Shown piece after piece: positions 1 to 10,094 of a stretch of DNA of 64,000 nucleotides. Each line of letters begins with the position of its first letter. The first letter of the stretch is position 1. The translations under genes were made by a program, and so were the position numbers. The stretch comes from Hordeum vulgare subsp. vulgare (Eukaryota; Streptophyta; Magnoliopsida; Poales; Poaceae): the NCBI RefSeq assembly GCF_904849725.1, contig NC_058524.1, positions 488,133,763 through 488,197,762 on the forward strand. The letters run 5' to 3'. The notes below the pieces were generated by a model. The model searched no databases. It worked only from the letters and a program-made list of their open reading frames with translations, and was not told the DNA's origin.

Positions 1-1126
1 GGTAACGATATTGGACAAGGTATGGGGATACCGACGATCGAATCTCGCGCAAAGTATCATATCGATAGACAAAGGGAACTGCATACGGGATTAAGTGAAT
101 CCTTGACATCATGGTTCATCCGATGAGATCATCGTGGAACATGTGGGAACCAATATGGATATCCAGACCCCGTTGTTGGTTATTGACCGGAGAGTGTCTC
201 GGTCATGTGTGCATGCTTCCCGAACCCGTAGGGTCTACACAATTAAGGTTCGATGACGCTAGGGTTATATGGGAATAGTGTACGAGGTCACCGAAGGTTG
301 TTCGGAGTCCCGGATGAGATCTCGGATGTCGCGAGGAGCTCTGGAATGGTCCGGAGGTGAAGACTGATATATAGGATGATGGGTTGTGGACACTGAAAAT
401 GTTTCGGGCGTCATTGGTAATGTATCGTGACCATCGGAAGGGTTTCGGGGGTCCACCGGGAGTGTCCATCAGCCCCAAAGGGTGACATGGGCTAGAAGGT
501 GGAAGGGAACCAGCCCAGAGTGGGCTCGTGCGCCTCCCAGCAAGGCCCAAGGCGCTGGTTGAGAGGGAAGGGGGAAGCCACAACCCCTCCTCCCTTCCTG
601 GCCGCCAGCACCAACCCTAGATGGGGGCTGCCGCCCACCTTGGGGTTGGGAACCCTAAAGGGGCGCCCCCTCCCTCTCCCCCTATATATAGTGGAGGGTT
701 TGGCCTTTGGAGAACACACAGAAATCGTTTCTTCCCTCTCCACGCAGCCGAGTTCTTCCTCCTCTTCCGCGCAGCTTGGGGAAGCTCCGCCGGAATCCCT
801 CGTAGCTCCACCGCCACCATGCCGTCGCGCTGCCGGAGCTCTCCCTCAACCTCTCCCTCCTCCTTGCTGGATCAAGGTGCGGGAGACGTCGCCGGGCTGT
901 ACGTGTGTTGAACACGGAGGTGCCGTGGTTCGGCACGTAGATCGGAATCACACCGCGATCTGAATCGCTGCGAGTACGACTCCATCGACCGTGTTCCAGT
1001 AACGCTTCCGCTTAGCGATCTTCAAAGGTATGAAGATGCTCTACCCCATTACTCGTTGCTCGTTTCTCCATAGATAGACCCTTGTTTGGCATAGGAAATT
1101 CTTTGAAATTATGACATTCCCCAACA
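1..1126 (+). repeat. Angela/BARE/WIS-type copia LTR, 5' end cut by window edge
   Basis: The sequence follows the familiar Triticeae Angela/BARE/WIS LTR (recognised from memory). It runs from U3 through a TATA box into a 3' end with the terminal ...CCCCAACA, closing in CA at 1126. Its beginning lies before the window, so I cannot tell whether it is a solo LTR or the 3' LTR of a full element. The DNA right after it is the interior of a Harbinger-type ORF on the minus strand, so the LTR was inserted into that transposon. Open frames in this stretch are chance frames. Confidence 0.85.
683..690 (+). promoter_or_regulatory. TATA box of the BARE-type LTR
   Basis: TATATATA lies between a pyrimidine-rich run and the pyrimidine-rich leader typical of the R region of these LTRs. 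It would start the element transcript rightward. Confidence 0.7.
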
Positions 1127-1967
1127 CTCCATGCCATGGATCGGATCGAGGCTAGTGGCCAACCATACATCACACAAAAGCTCGTCCTCCCGCATGTTGA
1201 AGCTCTCTCCTCTACCCTTCTTCTCTGGATCACCGGTTGTACCATCCGGATCATCGTCCTTGCTATCACCATCCTCCTCCTTTTCCTTCTCCTCTTGTCG
1301 TTGTCCGACTGTCCAATGTTGTTGTTGTTGTGTGCCCACGCCAGTCTTGGTGTATGATTGTTGTGTGTCCGTCTCGGTGTACGGATGTTGCATCGGGTAG
1401 TTGCCGGACTAGGTGGGATTTTGTGTCTTCCACAAATATGTCCTCACAGCCATATCCTCCTCCCTCGCCCACATCATGGATGACGTCGAGTATCTCACTG
1501 GTCGTCATACGCCAGGTCTCTCGCTCTAGGCATTGCAGGAATAGTGTGTGGGCACCCGCATGCTCCGCGCCCGTCGTCTGAGACTGGACAAGCTGCAACG
1601 AAGAACACTCGGAGAAGAGCGGAGCATGTTTACGTCGACACTGTAAGGCACCTTCCTTGTGGCGGTTCCGAGTTGCTTGGCGGCGTAGTAGCACGGAGGT
1701 TTGTAATGCTCCGGCCAATGTGACGTATGTACTATGGGCATGCCGGTCTTTGCATCGCGGCCTCCATCGAGACGTCCGCTACGTCCAACATCAACACGCC
1801 CACCAACGGCCATCAACTTCTTGAGCTTCTCCGCTTTTGCGACTTTTGCTTTGACACGACGAGTTTGCCGTGTAGCAGAGCCGGTCTTCTAGGCGAGCAC
1901 GATGCTCAGATTCTCCGGCACCTCCACTACCTCCATCTTCGACAAGTTCTCCTTCGGTTCCATGCAT
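1127..1967 (-). pseudogene. Harbinger ORF1-like protein (Myb/SANT-like), truncated
   Basis: In PIF/Harbinger elements ORF1 encodes a Myb-like DNA-binding protein that works with the transposase. A candidate ATG lies near 1967. The frame is broken several times through a low-complexity Gln/Thr-rich middle (1300-1500) and an acidic stretch rich in Glu and Asp (about 1250-1310). It ends with a recognisable Myb/SANT-like start containing DELLCDVWLATSLDPIHG, at about 1140-1200. The frame then enters the LTR. This domain also occurs in host Myb/SANT-like proteins, so a fragmentary host gene is possible, but the transposon terminus at 2306 favours Harbinger. Confidence 0.5.
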
Positions 1968-2306
1968 CAGCGGAGGAAGGAAGGAGAGGGTGGTGGAAGG
2001 GCGTGAATTGGGTGGAGAGTGGCGGGGAATGGAAGAAGGGAGTGGGGATTTTGGCATGGAAACAATATGGATTGCTACAAAAGCATGGGCTCGGCCTTCC
2101 TTTTGGTTGGGCCCCCCCGGGGGGGGGGGGGTCAGAGTGTGACGTTTATCCTGTCTAAACTACCGCAAAGCCGCCCCCACCCCCGCCAGCATTTGTCTCT
2201 AATTTGCTGTAAAAAGCACGTCCCGACCGCTCGGTGAACCGATACTTACCCACCTTGGATGCCTTTCGTGATACGGACGGTTTGAGGGTCGACGTTGGAG
2301 TTGCCC
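1127..2306 (-). mobile_element. Harbinger (PIF)-type DNA transposon fragment, one end present
   Basis: The right end at 2306 reads, on the minus strand, GGGCAACTCCAACGTCGACC, which resembles grass Harbinger/PIF termini. It is followed outward by TTA/TAA, the 3-bp target typical of the superfamily. A minus-strand ORF1-like coding remnant runs leftward from it. The left part is lost where the copia LTR ends at 1126, so the second terminal repeat and any transposase ORF are not in the window. Confidence 0.55.
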
Positions 2307-2309
2307 TTA
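2274..2309 (-). repeat. Harbinger terminal inverted repeat plus TTA target site
   Basis: GGTTTGAGGGTCGACGTTGG ... GCCC followed by TTA (2307-2309) fits a Harbinger terminus and its 3-bp target duplication. The partner terminus is missing, so the duplication cannot be confirmed. Confidence 0.5.
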
Positions 2310-3095
2310 TTACATTATCATAAATGTAGTACCCAAAAGTTAGCGGACAACGCTGTTCACTCAGAACTTCTAAAAATCTAAAAATTCAGCGTCATCTATT
2401 TTGGAAGTGAGTATGATCTTTTTTAAACCACTAGATTATCTCCAGGTTAAGTGGGACAATGTGGTCGTCGTTCTGCGGAAGGAAGTGATGCAAGGACATG
2501 TACAATGGTGCTATTTTAGGAGGTAGTATAGAATAAACGTTGAGGTTGAGAAAAGAAAAATCATAAAAAAATGTGTCTTTGTTTATTTAAGAGATGATCT
2601 CTTAACATAATACGTTTCACCACATTTTAAGAAATAACTAGTTATTAAAAGTAAGCCTAAGAAATAACCTGTTGTAAACATGTTTTTATTGTCATCTTTA
2701 AATTACATGCAAAGCTTTAAATAAAATTATTTTATTAATCATTGTACACGTCCTTATCTTATTTGTTTATCGTGCTATCTTAACAATGTCTATAGGATAA
2801 ATAACTAGATAAACTGAAGAGGAACAAAGAAAAGAAACGCTTTGACTTACCTTATTTAAGAGATGATCTTCTAGCAACTAATCTCTCATAATATTTTATG
2901 AAGCTAGAAAAAATTAAGAGACTAACCATTTACAACATTTTTTCTGTGATTTCTAAGTTACACGACATAATTAAAATATTGTTTTATCAACCATTATACA
3001 TATCATAAAACATCTATTCAGAGTAAATTATTTCCCATGACAGTGGTTGTAAGAAATGATGAAGTGCTCCATTTGTATATTTTATATCATACTAG
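2310..3095. repeat. AT-rich non-coding DNA with a diverged direct duplication
   Basis: No credible ORF. Two stretches, about 2575-2760 and 2845-3010, begin with the same TTATTTAAGAGATGATCT and continue with alignable AT-rich sequence ending in ATTTTATTAATCATTGTACA and TTTTATCAACCATTATACAT. The spacing is roughly 270 bp. It may be a MITE-like unit duplicated in place. No terminal repeats could be established. Confidence 0.45.
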
Positions 3096-3518
3096 GTGAC
3101 AGTTCGGCAGCATCGTGAGCAATCTTCAAATCATTCGAGAAATATCGTGCTGGGCGAGTCCAGTGTGTGTCCTAAGCGTCCAGTCACTCATCGCCTCGGC
3201 CTGCAGCCTCAGATGTGGACGCGCCTGCGCGCGGTACCACATGTAGGCCAGACACGTAGCCGCTATCTAGTCACGATCGGCTGCCCAGTTTGTTATCGCG
3301 TCATTGCACAATAATCCGCTACTTTTTTGCCGTTAAAATGTGTAACGCACGGCAGGAGCCTTGTCCAGCCATGTTGCTTTCATACAGCCGAAGATCTCCA
3401 ACCTGAAAATAATATTCAGATTGTATAAGTGCACATGTTATGCATCATGTGGAACAACAGCAACATAACACATGCAAATTCGATTTGTTTTGCGAACTTG
3501 AATGATTAGAAGGACAAT
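3096..3518. other. Unassigned intergenic DNA left of the Tat-like element
   Basis: Mixed-composition sequence with no ORF, repeat or RNA signal that I can support. It ends where the LTR of the next element begins. Confidence 0.4.
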
Positions 3519-4788
3519 TGTCATGGTATTTTCACGGCAGATGCCAGAGAATGACTTGGATCGTGGTTTAGGACCGACGGGCGTCGGCGGTGTCTGGGAA
3601 CAGATGAAGGCGCGGGATACATGACACAGATCTAGCCAGGTTCAGAGCCCTCCGATGGAGGTAAAACCCCTAATCCTGCCGGAGCGATTATAGGTGGTCA
3701 CAGTACAGGATGCTCCTTGAGCTGTTTGTGAGGAGGAAGATGGAGCTCTCGCTACCAACCTTGTTGCGTGTGTAGTGTGTAATATGGTGTACGTCAAGTG
3801 CTCGCTTGCCCACCACTCTGTGTAGGGTTGGAGTTCGGCTTTGTAGTGTAGCCGGGTGGTTACAATATTGGGGAAAAAGAGGGGTGGGCCCCAGCCGCCA
3901 GCCTCTCAGGCTGGCCGTGGGGCCCGCCGGTTGTCGGGTCTTGTCTAGCACAAGCCTGTCGGCCGCGCACCACTATGATCAGCGTGCTCCCTCGTCATGG
4001 AGTAGGTAGATGCACGCTTTCTACAGGGACGACTCACCCAGTCAGCCTCAGCCGTGACCGCGGTCCTGTAGCCTCGCTCGCTCGCATGATGAGGCCGTGT
4101 AGCCACACGGAGCTTGTCAATGCGTCATGTAGCCGCGCACGCCCCTCGTCGGGGTCTAGTTTTGTCACCGTACGCTGGTACGGGTGGATGGGAAGGGCGT
4201 TGACCCGTCGGCTGTCGTTGGGGCGAGCCGGACGTGCCGGCTATCACTAGCCGGCCAACAGTGTGGCGGCCGGATAGGCCGCCTGTCGTGAGCCGGACTA
4301 GGGGGCAAGCCGGCCCAAAATCCCCGTCTATCTGGGAGTTGGGTTTCCTCCGCTTTGGTGTACCCACGGGCCATATCCCCGTCAGTAGCCCCCAAAGCCG
4401 TTGGGGTCCAGAGGCCTCCGAACGAGGGGGGCCAGCGGCTTCTCCTCACAGATAGATGGCGTTGAAGTCGATGTGTCCCTCGGGGGCCGGTGGGCGGAAC
4501 ATTGAGCACGAGCGGCCGACACGGACGACCGGCTGGCGCCCCGGCTCCTGGGGTCTCGCGACGTCACTTCGGGTACGATGTCGACTGATACGCGCCACGT
4601 GTGGCCTATTTGAGGGGGACGGGCCCACCACCACTCGCGTGATGGGACGCTGCTGTAGGCCTAGCCCGCTAGGCCTCGACCCGTGAGTGGGATCTTCAGC
4701 GGGCGCGGGTCGTCGTTTGGGGTTCTGTGCGCAATTAATGCGCACGCATGTCTCGAGTTAGTGGGGGGTGTAGGCATAACTGATCACA
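3519..4788 (-). repeat. Left (3') LTR of the Tat-like element
   Basis: It matches the right LTR from 3519 to about 3861; beyond that the right copy is truncated. The inner boundary is inferred. The plus strand reads TGATCACA at 4781-4788, followed by the pyrimidine run CGCCCCCACTTCTTCC, which is a polypurine tract on the element's strand. The LTR is GC-rich and has short perfect hairpins (3898-3914, 4236-4255, 4265-4283). Open frames across it are not supported as genes. Confidence 0.5.
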
Positions 4789-4809
4789 CGCCCCCACTTC
4801 TTCCTGGCC

Positions 4810-4817
4810 TTTATAAG
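4810..4817 (+). promoter_or_regulatory. TATA box of the antisense gene in the Tat-like element
   Basis: TTTATAAG, with a C/T-rich leader after it, lies about 240 bp upstream of the ATG at 5051 and just inside the proposed LTR boundary. Position and orientation suit a dedicated plus-strand promoter for the antisense gene. Confidence 0.45.
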
Positions 4818-5196
4818 GGGAGGATGAAGAGAGGACGAGGCCGCATGCACTCTTCTCCCACTCCTCATCTCCCACCTTGCGCCATCGTTCGAGCACGGGG
4901 GTGTCCTTCGCCGCCGTCTCCCTTCCTCCTCACGCCCGCAACGCTCACTGCCGCCCCTCCTTCCTTCACGCACCTTCAGCACTTCCTCACGGTCGACCCG
5001 CTGGGTGGACGTGTCTCCATCTGCTTCTTTGTCGCGCCACCTCGACAAATATGGAGATGGCAGCGTCGGTCGCCGGTTCGTGGGAGGGCTCGCTGATCAC
5101 CAACAAGCACATCGACTACCTCCGACGGACGTGCAAGACCCCGTCGGTGGAGCGGGTGGAGACTCGTGCATCAGGGAGCGAGCGTGTGTCGGCACC

Positions 5197-6709
5197 TGAT
5201 ACATCTCCAACGTATCTATAATTTATGAAGTATTCATGCCATGTTTACAATAATTCTATATGATTTTGGTATGCTTTTATTAGAACTAACCCAGACGGAC
5301 GTTGTTTTCAGCAGAGCTACCATGGTGTTGTTTTTGTGTAGAAATAAAAGTTTTCGTCATGGGCTGAAAATTTATGGAGAATATTTTTGGAAAATATGAA
5401 AAATAATGGAGCAAAAAGATACCGGAGAGGAGTCCCGAGGCATCCACAAGCCACGAAGGCGTGCCCCCCTAGGGCGCGCCCCTGGCTTGTGGGCCCCTCG
5501 AGCACTCCCTTGACGTGATTCCAACGCCAAATATTCTTATAAATACAGAAACCCCTGAAAAGAAACCTAGATCGAGAGTTCCGCCGCCGCAAGCTTCCAG
5601 AGCCACGAAAACCAATCTTGGCCCTCTCCGGCACCCTGCTGGAGGGGGTCACCATCACCAGAGACCATGGAGGAGGAAGACGGAGGGGCCATCATCACCA
5701 TGGAGGCCAAGGATCAGAGGGAGAACCTGTCCCCACCTTGGCGGAGACCATGGAGGAGGAGACACAAGGGGGAGACCCTCTCCCCCTCTTTCCCGATGGT
5801 GCCGGAGTGCCACCGGGGAACCATCGCCGCGGTGATCGTCTTCATCAACATCACTTTCTTCATCACCATCCTCATCTTCTTTTAGCGGTCCACTCTCCCG
5901 CACCCCGCTGTAATCCCCTACTTGAACATGGTGATTTATGCCATATATTATGATCCAATGATGTATTGCCATCCTATGATGTTTTGAGTAGATTCCCTTT
6001 GTCTTATGGGTTGATTGATGATCTAGATTGGTTTGAGTTGCATGCTCTATTATTGGTGATATCCTATGGTGCTCTCCGTGTCACGCAAGCGTGAGTGATT
6101 CCCACTGTAGGGTGTTGCAATACATTCATTCACTTATAGTGGTTTGCTTGAGTGACAGAAGCATAAACCTGAGTAGGTGGGTTGATGCGTATGGGATAAA
6201 GGGGATTTGATGCTTTAATGCTATGGTTGGGTTTTACCTTAATGATCTTTAGTAGTTGCAGATGCTTGCTAGAGTTCCAATCATAAGTGCATATGATCCA
6301 AGTAGATAAATTAAGTTAGCTTATGCCTCTCCCTCATATAAAATAGCAATAATGATTACTGATCTTGTTAACAATTGCGTAGGACAATTCCGCACACCGG
6401 CCCACATTATTCCACACTCGCTATTTGTAATATATTGTAATATATTCCAACTTTATGATAACAACACCTATTTTCTATTTTAGTTCTCCGATGTCATGGA
6501 AAGCTATTTTCTTCATACCCACAACGTAGTTTTATTTCTTGTTCCTAGTTGGAAGCAAAAGTTCGGCGTATGTAGAGTTGTATCAGTGGCAGACGGGATT
6601 TGAGAGAATATTGCTCTTTACCTTTAGCTCCTTGTGGTTCGACACTCCATACTTATCACTTCCATCTTTGAAAATTGCTACGATGATTCCTTGCACTTAG
6701 GGATTATCA
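5197..6709 (+). repeat. Solo LTR of an Athila-like gypsy element
   Basis: A TGATACATCTCC... start and ...GGGATTATCA end frame a 1513-bp LTR with no internal domain. The flanks are GCACC (5192-5196) and GCGCC (6710-6714), a 5-bp target duplication with one mismatch. It interrupts an Ala-Pro position of the antisense gene. It contains a nested hairpin at 5444-5492 and a TATA box (TTATAAATA, 5537-5545). Short open frames at 5515-5950 are low-complexity and not credible genes. Confidence 0.8.
5444..5545 (+). promoter_or_regulatory. LTR promoter module: nested hairpin plus TATA box
   Basis: CCACAAGCCA (5444-5453) pairs perfectly with TGGCTTGTGG (5483-5492). Inside it, GGCGTGCCC pairs with GGGCGCGCC with one mismatch. 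TTATAAATA follows 45 bp later. The same layout recurs in the other Athila-like LTRs of this window. Confidence 0.6.
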
Positions 6710-8854
6710 GCGCCGCGCGCCGGCGAACGGGTGGTGTTCGGTATGCATTTTAACCTCGACTTCGGACTGTCCGCCAACTGCTTCGTGCGGTGGTTCCTGG
6801 AGTTCTACAGCCTCCAAATCACCCATCTTGGGACAAACTCGATCTTGTACCTCGCCAACTATGCAACATTGTGCGTGGGGTACTTCGGCTTCTGGCCTTT
6901 GCCCTCTCTCTTCCATACCTTCTTCCATTTTCATGCCCAAAAGAACAAGTACGTGTCGTACGCCTCCAAGGGTGTGGTGTTGTATGCCTGGCAGAACGTG
7001 TTCTTCCCACGCATGAAGTTTATTGAATCCTTCAAGAAGTGGCAGCGTACATTCTTCTATGTGTGGAGCGTCGGGGAGGGGCATGACTGGGTCAACCTCC
7101 CACTGTTCATCGATGTGCCGCCGGCCGGCTCCAACTCGATCCTCGAGACATGCACCAAGGAAATCATTGGGATCCTGAGCCGTCTCTAGCAACTCAAGGC
7201 CTTGGAGGGGATGATGCCCGAAATATGGTAATAGCCTTCATCTCCTGTTGTGTGATGTCACTGCAGGAGCGACTGCATCGTATTTGCGACATGGGCTTCC
7301 GGAAGGACCCATGCATGCTGTCAACTATCGACCTGGTGTCAGCAAAGATATCTGCCCAGGTCAACGCCATCACTGGCTTCAAGCTGCGGGTGGATGACTG
7401 GTGGTTCGGCAAGGAGCCGTTCTGCCACAACTTTCCCATGTCGGGGGTAAGTTCTGACACTTTTGCCTTGCTTTAATTTTTAACACGATGAGTCATGTGC
7501 GGTCGCCCGCCCGTTTCAGCTTTTTAGCCCGCAACTAATGTCGAATGGCCCAAACCTGCATAATCAAGTGGTCGCCTGCAGGGACTCCGGATGCATCGAT
7601 TACGAGATGGATGGAGACAACGCCGACGCCTCCAGGGGCTCGTAAGTGCCAAAGGCGGAGGAGGAGGATGTGGGGGAGGCACTGGCTGGCACCACGGTTG
7701 GCGGGTTTGGGCCAGCCGGTGAGTCTCGCCCCCATGTGATCTTGAAGGACTTGCTAGATGACGACGATGATGACGTGCGTATTGTGGATGTGCCACCTGT
7801 CATAGCAGAGCCGCCCCAGCGATGCCCTGCCCCAATGACACCGGCGAGGACGGAGCAAGGAACTTCTGGCTGGGCACTAGCCGGCAGCGGGTCAGTCGGC
7901 CCGTCAATACACGACGGAGGAACAATGGAGGGACAAGTGGCCGATCGAGGGGCAATCAATCTACCCGGACGCCAAGAAGACGTGGTCGGCCGCACTGCCA
8001 CCAGGCACCCGACTACTGGTGTAGAGGGTGTCGAGGCGCAGCGGGCGTCCACTCCTCCTCGTGTCTGGGTAAGGGTTTTTGGTATTTGAGCTCATGCTCT
8101 TTTCTTTTCATTTCTGGTTTGCAGTGTTTGAGCTCGTGCTCCTTTATTTTTCTTCTCTGTGTCAGCAAGACCATCGATCTTCCGCCAGTAGCCCAGTCTG
8201 GCCCAGTGGGCGAGGTGGTTGCGAAGTTGGTCGTAAAGCATTCCATGACAACGCGGCTCAAGAAGGAACACGTCTCCCGTCTTCGGTTGGCCAAGGCGGC
8301 GACCGCAGCGGTCGCCTAGAGCAACCCCACGACCAAGGTGGCATGTGATGCCACGATGCAGGAGGCCCCCTAGGCTCGTGCCATGGAGTCTTTTCCAGCC
8401 CGCATGGAGAAGGGTCAGGAGCCAGCCCCGGAGACGGAGGTGCCGCAGCCTACGGAGCTAGCAGTGGTGGAGGAGGAGGGGCTATTGAGCCCAGCGGCGA
8501 AGCCGTCGCGCCGGCCTGAGCCTGGGGCGAGGGGTGGCGACGATCATGCCTTGGTTGTTTCGGCGACGCGGCCAAGTCCGGACACGTCGGAGGCGTCCGG
8601 CAGTGGGACGAGCCGTACGGGCCAGTCGTTGTAGCCGTGCTAGAGGATTGGGTGAGGCTGAATCATGCTCGAGGAATGGCTGGGGCGACTGTTTCGGTTG
8701 GAGCAAGCTCTCGTGCCAGCCAGCGTCGCAGAGATCATGGCGCGGTATCATCAGGGAATGGCCTCCTTCGCCCATTCGACGGTGAGCAACTTCCAGATGG
8801 TGGAGTGGGCCGTCCAAGTACGCGTTGCAAAATTTTCTCTTCTTTGCTGTCCAG

Positions 8855-9315
8855 CGGGGGCACGCCAGTGCACACATTGAGTGTAGTCCACGAGATTCAA
8901 GCCGGATGCGCGGCCGTGTGCTAGCCGGGCTAAATCTTCCTTTAATCTTCCTAACTTCTCCATTGATTCCTTCGCAGGCTGACACCATGAAGCACGATGC
9001 GCTTTTCAAACAGGTTGTTGTGTTGTGTCGTTTTAGCAAGAACACTTACTTCAAAACGAGGAAGGAGCTTGAGGCCCGCACGGTCGATCTGCAGAAAGCC
9101 CGAGGTACGTTTTCGGGTGATGGGTGCGCGCCAGCGCATCCACTCGGTGTAGTACTCGATATTCGGGCCAGTTGCGCAGCTACGCGGTAGCCGGGCCAAA
9201 TCTTCTCTTGTGTTTGTATGTCTTCAAAATCATGAGTGCACGCCAACGCACCCACTCGGTGTAGTCCCCGAGATTTGGGTCAGTTGCGCGGCCGCGTGGT
9301 AGCCGGGCCAATTTT
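8855..9315 (+). repeat. Three copies of an ~80-bp repeat inside introns of the antisense gene
   Basis: Copies lie at about 8855-8938, 9118-9203 and 9231-9314. Each has CACGCCA(G/A)(C/T)GCA near its start, then GTGTAGT, a variant of CGAGATTCGGGCC, GCGCGGCC and (T)AGCCGGGCCAAATCTTC. The first copy lies in the intron at 8818-8977; the other two lie in the intron at 9105-9374. The flanking exons are not repeated. Confidence 0.7.
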
Positions 9316-10094
9316 ACTTGCATTTTCTGTGATAATCTTGTCGTGTCGGCTACTAACCGGTTTCCTTGATGCAGAGGGGGGGGGGCACATCCCCGAGGCC
9401 GAGGCCGCGGAGATGCACTACACGCTTGCGGACGTCCGAGGGAAGCGTGACGAGGTCGCCGACGATCGTGATCTGCTAAGGAAGGAGCATGAGGCCGAGT
9501 GGGCGGCGACGGAGTGGCTGAAGGCCGCCCACACGACGAAGTTGGAGCGGCTCACTGGGGCACTCCAGAAGGAGGCACCAACGAAGGAGGATGCATCAAG
9601 GGTGTTGGGTGTGAGCGGGTAGGAGGTGGAGACCCTCCGTGCCGAGGTGGCTGGGCTCGAAGAAGAAGTCTGTAAGGCGGAGGCGGCCAAGATGAAGGTG
9701 GAGCGAGAGGCGGCCGGCGCGCTCAAGATCTTCCACGAGGTCGACGAGGCTTTCTTCGGTGAGTGCCTTGCCTTTTTCTTGCTTGCGTTTGACCAGCAGC
9801 CTGCGCCGGCCATTACCTTGCTTGTATTACGTCTTAATGATTTTGCTGGTCTAACTCATTTCTTGGAGATTCATCCGCGGGTGGAGCAGGCTGTCGCGGA
9901 GCACCGGGATGGACTGCGCCGAGACGGGGGCGAGGTGGACGAGAGCTCCGGTTGGGCGATGGAGGAGGTGGCACTTGCATGTGAGGTCCGGCAGAACCAC
10001 ACGCAGGTGGTCCTTTGACGGCTCCAGACGGCACGCGAGGGCCTCATCAAGGCTCTCTGGCGTGACCAAGCGGTGGAGATTGTGCTTGAGAAGG

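Larger units (their letters stand above)
5051..10094 (+). pseudogene. Antisense extra gene of a Tat-like element (putative gypsy-type transposon domain, PF04195-like), with introns
   Basis: The start at 5051 follows a TATA box and leader. The first exon codes a short N-terminal segment (SWEGSLITNKHIDYLRR), is cut at 5196 by a solo LTR, and resumes in frame after 6709. The next part (6725-7189) has the aromatic-rich pattern I associate with the 'putative gypsy-type transposon' domain, with CFVRWFLEFYSLQITHLG and FKKWQRTFFYVWS. An in-frame TAG stands near 7187. Further exons follow: 7267-7446, acidic segments at 7640-8060 and 8390-8630, and Ala/Glu/Lys-rich coiled-coil segments at 8980-9104 and 9375-9758. 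Plausible introns are 7447 onward (GTAAGT donor), 8818-8977 and 9105-9374. Several stops and frameshifts show decay. Antisense extra ORFs of this kind are known in Tat-lineage elements; the exact role is unknown. Confidence 0.55.

Noticed and set aside
24..240. Possible host gene upstream of the BARE LTR
   Set aside because: The sequence is continuous LTR from the first base of the window.
499..963. Overlapping open frames of 90-154 codons in the first LTR
   Set aside because: They lie inside the U3/R region of a recognised LTR, are proline/serine-rich in several frames at once, and show no domain.
4125..5048. Several GC-rich open frames on both strands
   Set aside because: High GC content makes stops rare; they overlap one another on both strands and fall in the LTR/promoter of the Tat-like element.
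5515..5972. His/Glu-rich frames on both strands
   Set aside because: They arise from a (CAT/GGA)-like low-complexity leader within a solo LTR.
6707..7192. Minus-strand frame of 161 codons
   Set aside because: It is the reverse shadow of the PF04195-like exon, which has recognisable residues on the plus strand.
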